DNA of 64,000 nucleotides from Aeromonas rivipollensis (GTDB lineage: Bacteria > Pseudomonadota > Gammaproteobacteria > Enterobacterales > Aeromonadaceae): the NCBI RefSeq assembly GCF_037811135.1, contig NZ_CP149130.1:204001-268000 (forward strand). Reading direction: 5' to 3'. This document shows positions 30,816-40,317 of the stretch, one piece after another. Position 1 is the stretch's first letter. Each line of letters begins with the position of its first letter. The notes under the pieces were generated by a model. That model was not told the origin of the DNA. It worked only from the letters and a program-made list of their open reading frames with translations, and made no database searches. Both the position numbers and the translations under genes were made by a program.

Positions 30816-31333
30816 GGGGTGTTCCCGGCCGGATCCTGGCTGACCCAGATCAGCTGGTCGGTAGCAAAGCCGAGCCCCCTGGCCCGCTCGACCAGGGCCT
30901 GCACCTTCTCCTTGGGCGGATGGGGCGTGCGGGAGAGGATCCAGAGGTACTGGAGGTTGTAGCTGCTCACCAGGGAGAGGTCATAGTCCGTCGCCAGCAC
31001 GTTGTAGCTGCCGTAGAAGGGGCCGAAGAAGCTCACCTTGAGGCGCCCCTCGTCGCTGTCGCCCACGAAGTAGGCGCGCCCCTCGGCCTCGCGCCATTCC
31101 CCCTGTTCGTCCTGCCCCCGGTTGATCACCCTGACGCCCCCATCATCCCGCAGGCTGTAGCTGGCGGTGACCCTGTTCAGGCCGCGCTCGAAGCCGTGAT
31201 CGAGGCGGGCTACCTCGTACCAGGTGCCCAGGTAGCGGTCGAGCTGGAAGGGCTTGACCACCTGGTGCCCCGGCGGAATGCCGGTGCAGGCGGTGACCAG
31301 CAGGGTCAGAACGAGCAGGATCAGTGTGCGCAT
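30812..31333 (-). CDS. blc: Outer-membrane lipocalin lipoprotein (Blc)
   Basis: 173 residues. A lipoprotein signal (MRTLILLVLTLLVTAC, lipobox LVTAC) precedes a lipocalin barrel with the signature LDRYLGTWYEVARLDHGFERG and a second conserved segment YLWILSRTP. Blc binds lysophospholipids or fatty acids at the outer membrane. GGAGG lies 6-7 bases before the ATG at 31333; the gene follows the AraC-type regulator with a 1-bp gap. Confidence 0.93.
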   Translation of the reverse strand: MRTLILLVLTLLVTACTGIPPGHQVVKPFQLDRYLGTWYEVARLDHGFERGLNRVTASYSLRDDGGVRVINRGQDEQGEWREAEGRAYFVGDSDEGRLKVSFFGPFYGSYNVLATDYDLSLVSSYNLQYLWILSRTPHPPKEKVQALVERARGLGFATDQLIWVSQDPAGNTP

Positions 31334-31334
31334 G

Positions 31335-32258
31335 TCATCCCTCCACGATACGCAGTTGTCCCGAGCGGAAGCGTGCCGCGTGTTCGCTCGGGGTGTTGCC
31401 AAAGAAGCGTTTGTATTCGCGGCTGAACTGGGAGCCGCTCTCGTAGCCTACCTTGTCCGCCGCCACCCCGGCCTTGAGGCCGTCGTGCAGCATCATCAGC
31501 CGCGCCCGGTGCAGGCGCAGGGTCTTGATGTACTGCAGGGGCGAGGTGGCGGTGGCCGCCTTGAAGTGGTGGTGGAAGGCCGAGACGCTCATGTTCGCCT
31601 CCCGGGCCAGCTCCTCCACCGTCAGGTTCTCGGTAAAGCGCTGCTCCATGATACGCAGCACCCGGGCGATCTGGCTCACCTGACTGTGACGGCTGGCCAT
31701 GGCCAGCAGGGCGGGGGCCCCCGCCTCGTGCAGGGCGTGGAACAGGATCTCGCGCACTATCTGGGGCCCCAGCACCCGGGCGTGGAGCGGCTTGTCCATC
31801 ACGTCGATGAGGCGATCCACGGCGCAGAGCATGGTCTCTGAGAGGGGCACCGAAACCACGCCGCGACCCGGCTCCGCCGGGGCGGGGGCGGCGTCCCCCA
31901 TCTCCAGCAGCAGGGCTTGCAGGGCCGCCACGTCGATCTCCATCGAGAGCCCCACCAGGGGGGATTCGGGAGAGGCGAAGCACTCGCACTCGCAGGGCAG
32001 CGGCAGGGTCATCATCAGGTAGTGATCGGGGTCGTAGCGGAAGGTGAAGTCCGAGAGATAGCCCACCTTGTGCCCCTGCAGGATGATGATCATGCGCGGG
32101 CGGTAGAGCACCGGGATGCGGTCGTGATGCTCGGTGGTGTAGATGAGGTGCACGCCGGGCACGGGGGCGGCGGTGATCCCCGGGTGTGGCGCCAGGGCGG
32201 CGAGCCGGCTGGCGAGGGCGGACTGGTGGGTTGCCGCGACGGACTGATTTGTACTCAT
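31335..32258 (-). CDS. yqhC: AraC-family regulator, YqhC-like
   Basis: 307 residues. N-terminal AraC_N cupin-like domain (GVHLIYTTEHHDRIPVLYRP region) and C-terminal double helix-turn-helix (LTVEELAREANMSVSAFHHHF then GYESGSQFSREYKRFFG). It is divergent from yqhD with 118 bp between, the arrangement of E. coli yqhC-yqhD, where the regulator activates the aldehyde reductase in response to reactive aldehydes. It heads an operon with blc and an acetyltransferase. Confidence 0.88.
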   Translation of the reverse strand: MSTNQSVAATHQSALASRLAALAPHPGITAAPVPGVHLIYTTEHHDRIPVLYRPRMIIILQGHKVGYLSDFTFRYDPDHYLMMTLPLPCECECFASPESPLVGLSMEIDVAALQALLLEMGDAAPAPAEPGRGVVSVPLSETMLCAVDRLIDVMDKPLHARVLGPQIVREILFHALHEAGAPALLAMASRHSQVSQIARVLRIMEQRFTENLTVEELAREANMSVSAFHHHFKAATATSPLQYIKTLRLHRARLMMLHDGLKAGVAADKVGYESGSQFSREYKRFFGNTPSEHAARFRSGQLRIVEG

Positions 32259-32376
32259 TTATCCAGGCTCAGTAGAAATAGGCAAGAAATCGGCAGAAAG
32301 CCCCCTTGATGGTAGGTGGTTATAAGAGAAAAATGCAACCCATACCTTACCGACTACGACCATACCGGGAGATCCC

Positions 32377-33540
32377 ATGAACAACTTCATCCTGCACACC
32401 CCCACCAAGGTGCTGTTCGGCAAGGGCCAGGTGGCCCAGCTGTGCGGCCAGATCCCGGCCGACGCCCGTGTCCTCATCACCTACGGTGGCGGCAGCGTGG
32501 TGCGCAGCGGCCTGCTGGCGCAGATCCGCAGCGAGCTGGCGGGCCTGACCCTGTTCGAGTTCGGCGGCATAGAGCCCAACCCGGCTTACGAGACCCTGAT
32601 GGGGGCGGTCGAGCTGGCCCGCGCCGAGCGGATCGACTTTCTGCTCGCCGTCGGCGGCGGCTCGGTGCTCGATGGCACCAAGTTCATCGCCGCCGCCGCT
32701 CACTACGATCTGGCCAGGGAGCCCTGGCACATCCTCGAGACGGTCGGTGGCGAGGTGGCTTCCGCCATTCCCCTCGGCGCCGTGCTGACCCTGCCGGCCA
32801 CCGGCTCCGAGATGAACATGGGGGCCGTCATCACCCGCAGGAGCAGCGGCGACAAGCAGCACTTCTTCTCCCCCTTCGTGATGCCGCGCTTCGCCGTGCT
32901 GGATCCCGTGCTCACCTACACCCTGCCGGCCCGTCAGGTGGCGAACGGCGTGGTGGATGCCTTCATCCACACCCTGGAGCAGTACCTCACCTACCCGGTC
33001 AACGCCAAGGTGCAGGATCGCTTCGCCGAAGGCCTGCTGCTGACCCTGGCTGAAGAGGGCCCCAAGGCGCTGGTGGAGCCGGAAAATTACGACGTGCGCG
33101 CCAACATCATGTGGAGTGCCACCATGGCGCTCAACGGCCTGATCGGGGCCGGCGTACCCCAGGACTGGGCCACCCACATGCTGGGCCACGAGCTGACCGC
33201 CCTGCACGGCCTGGACCATGCCCAGACCCTGGCGGTGGTGTTGCCGGCACTGCTGCAAGCCAAGCGTGAGCAGAAGCGCGCCAAGCTGCTGCAATACGCC
33301 GAGCGGGTCTGGGATCTGCGCAGCGGCAGCGAAGAAGAACGCATCGACAGCGCGATCAAAGCCACCCGCGACTTCTTCGAGCGGATGGGGGTCAAGACCC
33401 GGCTGCGGGACTACGGCCTGGCCGACGCCAATATCGATACCCTGCTGGCCAAGCTCGAAGAGCACGGCATGACGGCGCTCGGGGAACACGGCGACATCGG
33501 CCTGGTGCAGAGCCGGCATATTTATGAAGCCGCCTGGTAA
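32377..33540 (+). CDS. yqhD: NADPH-dependent aldehyde reductase
   Basis: 387 residues, the same as E. coli YqhD and aligned end to end. Iron/zinc group III alcohol dehydrogenase that reduces short-chain and lipid-peroxidation aldehydes. The NADPH site GGGSVLDGTKF and the metal ligands in GVVDAFIHTLEQY, HMLGHELTALHG and LDHAQTL are present. Regulated by the divergent AraC-type protein. Confidence 0.96.
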   Translation: MNNFILHTPTKVLFGKGQVAQLCGQIPADARVLITYGGGSVVRSGLLAQIRSELAGLTLFEFGGIEPNPAYETLMGAVELARAERIDFLLAVGGGSVLDGTKFIAAAAHYDLAREPWHILETVGGEVASAIPLGAVLTLPATGSEMNMGAVITRRSSGDKQHFFSPFVMPRFAVLDPVLTYTLPARQVANGVVDAFIHTLEQYLTYPVNAKVQDRFAEGLLLTLAEEGPKALVEPENYDVRANIMWSATMALNGLIGAGVPQDWATHMLGHELTALHGLDHAQTLAVVLPALLQAKREQKRAKLLQYAERVWDLRSGSEEERIDSAIKATRDFFERMGVKTRLRDYGLADANIDTLLAKLEEHGMTALGEHGDIGLVQSRHIYEAAW

Positions 33541-34046
33541 GAGGCGAGAGACCAGTTCCGGCCTTGTCCGGGGTTGAATCAGGGGGCCCGCCCCCGCCTT
33601 GTGGCGGCGGCGCGGCCCCCGAGTCGTTGCAAAACGGTTACTTTTTCCCCTTTCATCTCATCAGATGAGCCAACGGCAGATTTCATAAGAACAAAAAACG
33701 CTAAGGTAGAGGCTCGGCAAAACATTTTTTTTGACTGGTTGGATCACTTTTTTCAGCGCATTTTGCTGGTATAAGCCCCTAATTTGGTTTGTTTTTTTTA
33801 ATCATGGTCCGGGATGGGCTGAATTCTGTACCCGCCCGCTCGGGGTCGTGGTTGTAATAAAACTCCAAAATTTGATACTAATCACCTTCGCGCCTGAAAA
33901 GCGGGGGCCTGACCATGACAGGAGGTTGAGGTAAAGCCTGCTGATTTTCATAACAAAGGGCCCGTGACCTGCACTTTGATCATGCCTTGTCCCCTCAGAC
34001 ATGAGAGACTGGGCAATGATTGTTTATTAACCATCAGGGAATAGTC
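33541..34046. other. yqhD-pntA intergenic region
   Basis: 506 bp without a supported gene. A GC-rich nested hairpin at 33582-33620 (GGGGGCC with GGCCCCC, inner CCGCC with GGCGG) probably ends yqhD but lacks a T-run. From 33640 the sequence is AT-rich; TGGTATAAG (TATAAG at 33770-33775) is an extended -10-like element that could start a long pntAB leader of about 270 nt. No riboswitch fold was recognised. Confidence 0.4.
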
Positions 34047-35573
34047 ATGCAGATTGGAATACCGAGAGAGAGTCTCGCCGGTGAGACCCGGGTCGCAGCG
34101 ACCCCGGCCACCGTCGAGCAGCTGAAAAAGCTCGGCTTCGAGGTCGCCATCGAGGCCGGTGCCGGCCAGCTGGCCAGCTTCGATGATGCCGCCTTCGAGG
34201 CTGCCGGTGCCAGCGTGGTGCCGAGCGTCTGGCAAGCCGACCTTATCTTCAAGGTCAACGCGCCGACCGATGCCGAGATCGCACAAATTAAGGATGGTGC
34301 CACCCTGGTGAGCTTCATCTGGCCTGCCCAGAACCCCGAGCTGGTCAAGAAGCTGTCCGAGCGCAACATCAATGTGATGGCGATGGACATGGTGCCGCGG
34401 ATCTCCCGTGCCCAGTCCCTCGATGCCCTCTCCTCCATGGCCAACATCGGTGGCTATCGCGCCGTGGTCGAAGCCGCCCACCAGTTCGGTCGCTTCTTCA
34501 CCGGTCAGATCACCGCCGCCGGCAAGGTTCCGCCCGCCAAGGTACTGGTGATCGGTGCCGGTGTCGCCGGTCTGGCCGCCATCGGGACCGCCGGTTCCCT
34601 CGGCGCCATAGTGCGTGCATTCGACACCCGTCTGGAAGTCGCCGAGCAGATCGAATCCATGGGGGGTGAATTCCTCAAGCTGGACTTCGGTAGCGAAGAC
34701 GGCGCCTCCAGCGACGGTTATGCCAAGGTCATGTCCGATGAGTTCATCAAGGCCGAGATGGAGCTGTTTGCCCAGCAGGCCAAGGAAGTGGACATCATCA
34801 TCACCACCGCCCTGATCCCCGGTCGTCCGGCACCCAAGCTGATCACCAAGGAGATGGTCGACAGCATGAAGCCGGGTTCCGTCATCGTGGATCTGGCTGC
34901 CGCCACCGGTGGCAACTGTGAATACACTGTGCCGACCGAGCTGTTCGTCACCCCGAACGGCGTCAAGGTGATAGGTTACACCGATCTGCCTGGTCGTCTG
35001 CCCGCCCAATCCTCCCAGCTCTACGGTACCAACCTGGTCAACCTGATGAAGCTGATGTGCAAGGAGAAGGACGGCAACGTCGCCATCGACTTCGAAGACG
35101 TGGTTCAGCGCAACATGACGGTGATCCAGGCCGGTGAAGTGACCTTCCCGCCCCCCGCCATCTCCGTCTCTGCCGCACCGCAGAAGCCGGCCGCCGCCAA
35201 ACCGGCAGCCAAGAAAGAAGAGGCCAAGCCCTCCAACAAGAAGTTCGTGTTCGGTGCCCTCGGCATCGCCGCCTTCGGTTGGGTGGCTGCGGTGGCACCT
35301 GCCGCCTTCCTCTCCCACTTCACCGTCTTCATCCTGGCCTGCGTGGTCGGTTACTACGTGGTGTGGAACGTCTCTCACGCCCTGCACACGCCGCTGATGT
35401 CGGTCACCAATGCCATCTCCGGCATCATCGTGGTCGGTGCCCTGCTGCAGATTGGGCAAGGGTCGACCCTGGTCACCGTATTGGCCTTTATCGCCGTGCT
35501 GATTGCCAGTATCAACATCTTCGGTGGCTTCACCGTCACTCAGCGCATGCTGAAGATGTTCCGTAAGGATTAA
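34047..35573 (+). CDS. pntA: Proton-translocating transhydrogenase alpha subunit
   Basis: 508 residues from the ATG at 34047 ([17 protein letters not shown]). The NAD(H)-binding domain I has [20 protein letters not shown] and the RQD-loop region, followed by a lysine/alanine-rich linker and four C-terminal membrane helices ([20 protein letters not shown]). With PntB it couples proton inflow to NADPH formation in the inner membrane. Translation begins after a CAGGGA ribosome site; pntB starts 11 bp after the stop. Confidence 0.97.
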   Translation: MQIGIPRESLAGETRVAATPATVEQLKKLGFEVAIEAGAGQLASFDDAAFEAAGASVVPSVWQADLIFKVNAPTDAEIAQIKDGATLVSFIWPAQNPELVKKLSERNINVMAMDMVPRISRAQSLDALSSMANIGGYRAVVEAAHQFGRFFTGQITAAGKVPPAKVLVIGAGVAGLAAIGTAGSLGAIVRAFDTRLEVAEQIESMGGEFLKLDFGSEDGASSDGYAKVMSDEFIKAEMELFAQQAKEVDIIITTALIPGRPAPKLITKEMVDSMKPGSVIVDLAAATGGNCEYTVPTELFVTPNGVKVIGYTDLPGRLPAQSSQLYGTNLVNLMKLMCKEKDGNVAIDFEDVVQRNMTVIQAGEVTFPPPAISVSAAPQKPAAAKPAAKKEEAKPSNKKFVFGALGIAAFGWVAAVAPAAFLSHFTVFILACVVGYYVVWNVSHALHTPLMSVTNAISGIIVVGALLQIGQGSTLVTVLAFIAVLIASINIFGGFTVTQRMLKMFRKD

Positions 35574-35584
35574 GGGGGTTTAAC

Positions 35585-37069
35585 GTGTCTCAAGGACTGG
35601 TAACAGCATCCTATATCGTTGCCGCCGTGCTCTTCATCCTCAGTCTCGCGGGACTGTCGAAGCAAGAAACGGCCAAGCATGGCAACCTGTTCGGTATCGC
35701 GGGGATGGCCATCGCCCTGCTCGCGACCGTCTTCAACCCGGAAACCAGTGGCGTGCACTGGATCATCCTGGCCATGGTCATCGGTGGCGCCATCGGCGTG
35801 CGTCTGGCGCTCAAGGTCGAGATGACCGAGATGCCCGAGCTGGTGGCCGTGCTGCACAGCTTCGTGGGCATGGCGGCGGTGCTGGTGGGCTTCAACAGCT
35901 TCATCGACTTGCACCCCTCCGCACCCGCTGAGGTCGTCGTCTCCGTCGGCTCCAACCTGGATGCGACCCTGGCTGCGGCCCGGGCGGCGTTCGAGCAGGC
36001 GGCCAGCGTCGCCCAGGTCGAGCACCTGTCCGGCGCCATGCTGAACATCCACCTGGTGGAAGTGTTCCTGGGTGTCTTCATCGGTGCCGTGACCTTCACC
36101 GGTTCCGTAGTGGCGTTCGGCAAGTTGCGCGGCCTCATCTCTTCCAAGCCGCTGATGCTGCCGCACCGCCACAAGCTGAACCTGCTGGCCGTGGTGGTCT
36201 CCCTGGCGCTGATGATCCACTTCGTCAACGCCGGTGGCTCCACCTTCGCACTGCTGCTGATGACCCTGATCGCCTTCGCCTTCGGCTGGCACCTGGTCGC
36301 CTCCATCGGCGGTGCCGACATGCCGGTAGTGGTCTCCATGCTGAACTCCTACTCCGGTTGGGCGGCGGCGGCGGCGGGCTTCATGCTCTCCAACGACCTG
36401 CTGATCGTGGTGGGTGCCCTGGTGGGTTCCTCTGGTGCCATCCTCTCTTACATCATGTGCAAGGCGATGAACCGCTCCTTCATCTCCGTCATCGCCGGTG
36501 GCTTCGGCTCCGACGGTGTGGCCTCCACGGCCGATCAAGAGATGGGCGAATACCGCGAGACCAACGCCGAAGACGTGGCCGACATGCTGAAGAACGCCAG
36601 CTCCGTCATCATCACCCCGGGCTACGGCATGGCGGTGGCGCAGGCCCAGTACCCGGTTGCCGAGATCACCCACAAGCTGCGCGAGCGCGGCGTCAAGGTG
36701 CGCTTCGGTATCCACCCGGTTGCCGGTCGTCTGCCTGGTCACATGAACGTGCTGCTGGCGGAAGCCAAGGTCCCCTACGACATAGTTCTGGAAATGGACG
36801 AGATCAACGAGGACTTCAGCGATACCGACGTGGTGCTGGTGATAGGTGCGAACGACACCGTCAACCCGGCCGCCATGGAAGATCCGGGCAGCCCCATCGC
36901 CGGCATGCCGGTGCTGGAAGTGTGGAAGGCGCAGAACGTCATCGGCTTCAAGCGCTCCATGAACACTGGCTACGCCGGTGTCCAGAACCCGCTGTTCTTC
37001 AAGGAGAACACCCAGATGCTGTTTGGCGATGCCAAGGCCAGCGTCGAGGCCATCCTGAAGGCGCTCTAA
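35585..37069 (+). CDS. pntB: Proton-translocating transhydrogenase beta subunit
   Basis: 494 residues, starting at GTG (35585) after an AAGGGGG ribosome site. N-terminal membrane helices, then the NADP(H) domain with [29 protein letters not shown] and [14 protein letters not shown]. It is about 30 residues longer than E. coli PntB: an insertion at roughly residues 110-150 ([18 protein letters not shown] region) lies between two membrane helices, where E. coli has a short loop. A strong terminator follows. Confidence 0.97.
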   Translation: MSQGLVTASYIVAAVLFILSLAGLSKQETAKHGNLFGIAGMAIALLATVFNPETSGVHWIILAMVIGGAIGVRLALKVEMTEMPELVAVLHSFVGMAAVLVGFNSFIDLHPSAPAEVVVSVGSNLDATLAAARAAFEQAASVAQVEHLSGAMLNIHLVEVFLGVFIGAVTFTGSVVAFGKLRGLISSKPLMLPHRHKLNLLAVVVSLALMIHFVNAGGSTFALLLMTLIAFAFGWHLVASIGGADMPVVVSMLNSYSGWAAAAAGFMLSNDLLIVVGALVGSSGAILSYIMCKAMNRSFISVIAGGFGSDGVASTADQEMGEYRETNAEDVADMLKNASSVIITPGYGMAVAQAQYPVAEITHKLRERGVKVRFGIHPVAGRLPGHMNVLLAEAKVPYDIVLEMDEINEDFSDTDVVLVIGANDTVNPAAMEDPGSPIAGMPVLEVWKAQNVIGFKRSMNTGYAGVQNPLFFKENTQMLFGDAKASVEAILKAL

Positions 37070-37090
37070 GCGTCGATGGGATGAGACAAG

Positions 37091-37113
37091 AGGAGGCTTC
37101 GGCCTCCTTTTTT
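37091..37113 (+). terminator. Terminator of pntAB
   Basis: AGGAGGC-TTCG-GCCTCCT followed by six T residues. The remaining 280 bp to cyuA hold no supported gene; no clear promoter was identified. Confidence 0.92.
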
Positions 37114-37394
37114 ATTGCCCGCTTTTCAGGGGGGGGGCGGGCAAGACATTGATGACAAAGGGCCTTGGCCGGATGGGGGGATCCGTTGCCAGCGGCAGGG
37201 CAGCAATCCGGTGACGTTGCCCCCGCTGGAAGGCATAATGGCGGCAAAAGGCGAGGGGGCTCAATTTTATTTGAGGCTCACGCCACTAGAATCAAATAAA
37301 GTGACATGGACGGGGTGGCCCGGCGGGCGGCCCTCCAGATTGAACCCATACCCCCATACGATGCCTGCGGCACAGTGAACCAGAGAAACCACAG

Positions 37395-38687
37395 ATGAAA
37401 GCACAATGGACCGACTTTATTACTCTGCTCAAGCGTGAAGTGGTGCCGGCCCTGGGCTGCACCGAACCCATGTCGGTGGCGCTGGCCGCCGCCAACTGCC
37501 GCAAGCTGCTGGGGCAGGATCCGACCCGCATCAGCGTCTGGGTCAGCGGTAATCTGTTCAAGAATGGCATGGGGGTCGGGGTACCCGGCACCGGCATGAT
37601 AGGCCTGCCGGTCGCCGCCGCCGTCGGCATCACGGGGGGCAACCCGGATGCGGGGCTGGAGGTGCTCAAGACTCTGACCCCGGAGCAGGTGGACGCCGCC
37701 AAGGCGCTGCTGCCCATCATCAAGGTGGACGTGAAGGATGTGCCTGACGTGCTCTACGCCGAGGTGCTGGCCGAGGCTGAGGGTCACAGCGCCCGGGTGG
37801 TGATCTGCACGGATCACACCCGCATAGTGCTGCTGGAGAAGGATGGCGAGGTGCTGATGGAGCAGGACAGTGCCCCCGGGGTGCAGATCCAGCCCGCGAA
37901 ATCCGACAAGCCCACCATGACGCTACGGGAGATTGTGGCCTTCGCCCTGGAGGCGCCACTGACCGAGATCGACTTCATCCGCGAGGCCGCCACCATGAAC
38001 CAGGCACTGGCAGATGAAGGCCTGCAGGGCTATGGCCTGCGCATCGGCAAGATCCTCACCGAGCAGGTGGAGCGCAAGCTGCTCTCGGACGATCTGATGA
38101 CGCTGGCCATGCGGTTGTCCTCCGCCGCCTCCGATGCGCGCATGGACGGCGCCATGTTGCCCGCCATGTCCAACTCGGGCTCGGGCAACCAGGGCATCGC
38201 CGCCACCATGCCGGTGGTGGCCGCCGCCCGCTTCCTCAAGGCCGATGACGAACAACTGGCCCGGGCACTGGTGATGAGCCACCTGGTGGCCATCTACATC
38301 AAGGCCTACCAGAACAAGCTGTCGGCCCTGTGCGCCGCCAGCACCGCCGCCATGGGTTCGGGCGCCGCCATCACCTGGCTGCTGGGTGGCCAGTTCGAGC
38401 AGATCAGCCACTGCATCAACAACATGATTGGCGACGTCTCCGGCATCATCTGCGACGGTGCCGGCAGCGCCTGCTCCATGAAGGTTTCCACTTCCACCTC
38501 GGCGGCGGTCAAGTCGTCGCTGATGGCCATCAACAACCTGCACGTGCCCCAGAGCGAGGGCATCGTCTCCGACGACGTGGACCAGACCATAGCGAACCTG
38601 GGCCGCCTCTCGAAACAGGGGATGCTGGACACCGACATAGAGATCATCAACATCATGCGGGCCAAGCAACAAGGCAAGGCCGGCTGA
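37395..38687 (+). CDS. cyuA: L-cysteine desulfidase (CyuA/YhaM, UPF0597 family)
   Basis: 430 residues, matching the serine-dehydratase-alpha-like UPF0597 family. Degrades L-cysteine to pyruvate, ammonia and sulfide using an oxygen-sensitive iron-sulfur cluster. The conserved cysteines are seen in PALGCTEPMS near the N-terminus, LSALCAAST, and CINNMIGDVSGIICDGAGSAC in the C-terminal half, with the SNSGSGNQGI motif. A cystine transporter and a CoA-disulfide-reductase-like enzyme follow, consistent with cysteine catabolism. Confidence 0.9.
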   Translation: MKAQWTDFITLLKREVVPALGCTEPMSVALAAANCRKLLGQDPTRISVWVSGNLFKNGMGVGVPGTGMIGLPVAAAVGITGGNPDAGLEVLKTLTPEQVDAAKALLPIIKVDVKDVPDVLYAEVLAEAEGHSARVVICTDHTRIVLLEKDGEVLMEQDSAPGVQIQPAKSDKPTMTLREIVAFALEAPLTEIDFIREAATMNQALADEGLQGYGLRIGKILTEQVERKLLSDDLMTLAMRLSSAASDARMDGAMLPAMSNSGSGNQGIAATMPVVAAARFLKADDEQLARALVMSHLVAIYIKAYQNKLSALCAASTAAMGSGAAITWLLGGQFEQISHCINNMIGDVSGIICDGAGSACSMKVSTSTSAAVKSSLMAINNLHVPQSEGIVSDDVDQTIANLGRLSKQGMLDTDIEIINIMRAKQQGKAG

Positions 38688-38691
38688 TGAG

Positions 38692-38720
38692 GGGGGCGGC
38701 ACTGGCCGCCCCCGGTTTTT
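38692..38720 (+). terminator. Terminator after cyuA
   Basis: GGGGGCGGC-ACTG-GCCGCCCCC followed by GGTTTTT, immediately past the cyuA stop. Confidence 0.85.
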
Positions 38721-38736
38721 ACAGCCATTGACGTCA

Positions 38737-38834
38737 CCCCGAACGGGGGGGCGTGCCGCCACGATGCGGCGAGTTTCGGGGCGAGGCGCAGGGTGCGCCC
38801 GCCCATCCATCTCGGGCCTCGCCCGTTTATTTTT
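38737..38834 (+). promoter_or_regulatory. Attenuator-like leader of tcyP with mutually exclusive helices
   Basis: Two alternative helices share bases. CCCCGAA (38737-38743) can pair with TTCGGGG (38775-38781), enclosing a small hairpin GCCGC/GCGGC (38755-38759 with 38766-38770). GGGCGAGGC (38779-38787) can pair with GCCTCGCCC (38816-38824), followed by GTTTATTTTT, a terminator shape. Bases 38779-38781 cannot serve both. The tcyP ribosome site GGGGAA follows directly. No known riboswitch class was recognised and no promoter was located between this and the cyuA terminator. Confidence 0.45.
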
Positions 38835-38844
38835 GGGGAATATC

Positions 38845-40245
38845 ATGACTCTTAGCGTTATCGGTAATCTGGCCATCCTGGTCATGTTGCTGCTGTTTCT
38901 CTACCGCTTGCAGCAGACCCACGTCAGCTTCACCCGCCGGGTCTTCTCGGGGCTGGGGCTGGGGGTCCTGTTCGGCTGGGCCTTGCAACTGCTGTACGGC
39001 GTCGGCTCCGAGGTGCTGGTCCAGACCGGCGACTACCTGGATCTGGTCGGCAGCGGCTATGTGAAGCTGCTGCAGATGATCATCATCCCGCTCATCATGG
39101 TCTCCATCATAGGCGCCATCCTCAAGCTGAGCGGCGGCACGGCGCTCGGCAAGATCAGCGCCCTGACCATAGGGGTGCTGATCTTCACCACCATGATCGC
39201 CGCCGGGGCGGGGATACTGATGTCCAACCTGTTCGGCCTGAGTGCTGAGGGGCTGGTTGCCGGCGCCGCCGAGACGGCCCGTGGCGCGGCCCTGCAGACC
39301 AGCCTCGGCAGCGTCGAGAGCATGTCCCTCCCCAAGATGGTGCTGGAGTTCATCCCGGCCAACCCCTTCCTCGACATGACGGGGGCACGCAAGACCTCCA
39401 CCATAGCCGTGGTGATCTTCTCCATCTTCATCGGCCTGTCCGCCACCGGCATCGCCCGCAAGCAGCCCGAGATCTTCGCCAGCTTCGAGCGTTTCATGGG
39501 GGTCGCCCACGCCATCGTCATGCGGATGGTGACCCTGGTGCTGCGCCTCACCCCCTATGGCGTGCTGGCGCTGATGGCCAAGGTGGTGTCCGGCTCCAAC
39601 TATGCGGACATCATCAACCTGCTGAACTTCGTGCTGGCCTCTTACGGCGCCATCGCCATCATGTTCCTGGTGCACCTGCTGCTGGTGAGCCTGGTGGGCA
39701 TCAACCCGCTGCGCTTCCTCAAGAAGATCATGCCGGTGCTGGCCTTCGCCTTCACCTCGCGCACCAGTGCGGGATCCATCCCGATGAACGTGCAGACCCA
39801 GACCCGGGCCCTCGGCATCCCGGCGGGCATCGCCAACTTCGCCGCCTCCTTCGGCGCCACCATTGGCCAGAACGGCTGCGCCGGCATCTACCCGGCCATG
39901 CTGGCGGTGATGATAGCCCCGACCGTGGGGGTCAATCCTCTGGATCCCGGCTTCATCATGACGCTCATCGCCATCATCACCGTCAGCTCTTTCGGGGTGG
40001 CCGGTGTGGGGGGCGGCGCCACCTTTGCGGCGCTGATCGTGCTCTCCGCCCTGGACTTCCCGGTGGCCCTGGCGGGGCTGCTCATCTCCATCGAGCCCCT
40101 CATCGACATGGGCCGCACCGCCCTCAACGTCTCAGGATCCATCACCGCCGGCACCCTCACCAGCCGGTTGATGGGGCAGACCGACATGGCGGTCTTCAAC
40201 GGCGACGCCGAGGTAAGCCTGGACGGGGAAGAGTCCGCGGTCTGA
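38845..40245 (+). CDS. tcyP: L-cystine transporter, TcyP/YdjN type
   Basis: 466 residues from the ATG at 38845. A dicarboxylate/amino-acid:cation symporter (DAACS) with about eight to ten membrane segments and the two re-entrant loops (SRTSAGSIPMNVQTQTRALG and SFGATIGQNGCAGIYPAM). The long N-terminal helix pair and FTRRVFSGLGLGVLFGWALQ are typical of the TcyP branch. It imports cystine, feeding CyuA upstream and thiol reduction by the downstream enzyme. Confidence 0.92.
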   Translation: MTLSVIGNLAILVMLLLFLYRLQQTHVSFTRRVFSGLGLGVLFGWALQLLYGVGSEVLVQTGDYLDLVGSGYVKLLQMIIIPLIMVSIIGAILKLSGGTALGKISALTIGVLIFTTMIAAGAGILMSNLFGLSAEGLVAGAAETARGAALQTSLGSVESMSLPKMVLEFIPANPFLDMTGARKTSTIAVVIFSIFIGLSATGIARKQPEIFASFERFMGVAHAIVMRMVTLVLRLTPYGVLALMAKVVSGSNYADIINLLNFVLASYGAIAIMFLVHLLLVSLVGINPLRFLKKIMPVLAFAFTSRTSAGSIPMNVQTQTRALGIPAGIANFAASFGATIGQNGCAGIYPAMLAVMIAPTVGVNPLDPGFIMTLIAIITVSSFGVAGVGGGATFAALIVLSALDFPVALAGLLISIEPLIDMGRTALNVSGSITAGTLTSRLMGQTDMAVFNGDAEVSLDGEESAV

Positions 40246-40277
40246 CCGGATCTTATCTTCTGATTTGTTTATGAAAA

Positions 40278-40296
40278 GGGGAGGCGAGGCCTCCCC
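40278..40296 (+). terminator. Hairpin between tcyP and the CoA-disulfide-reductase-like gene
   Basis: GGGGAGGC-GAG-GCCTCCCC, a perfect 8-bp stem without a following T-run; more likely an mRNA-stability or pausing element than a strong terminator. Confidence 0.45.
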
Positions 40297-40317
40297 TGTC
40301 GTGACTGGAGTCAAGCT

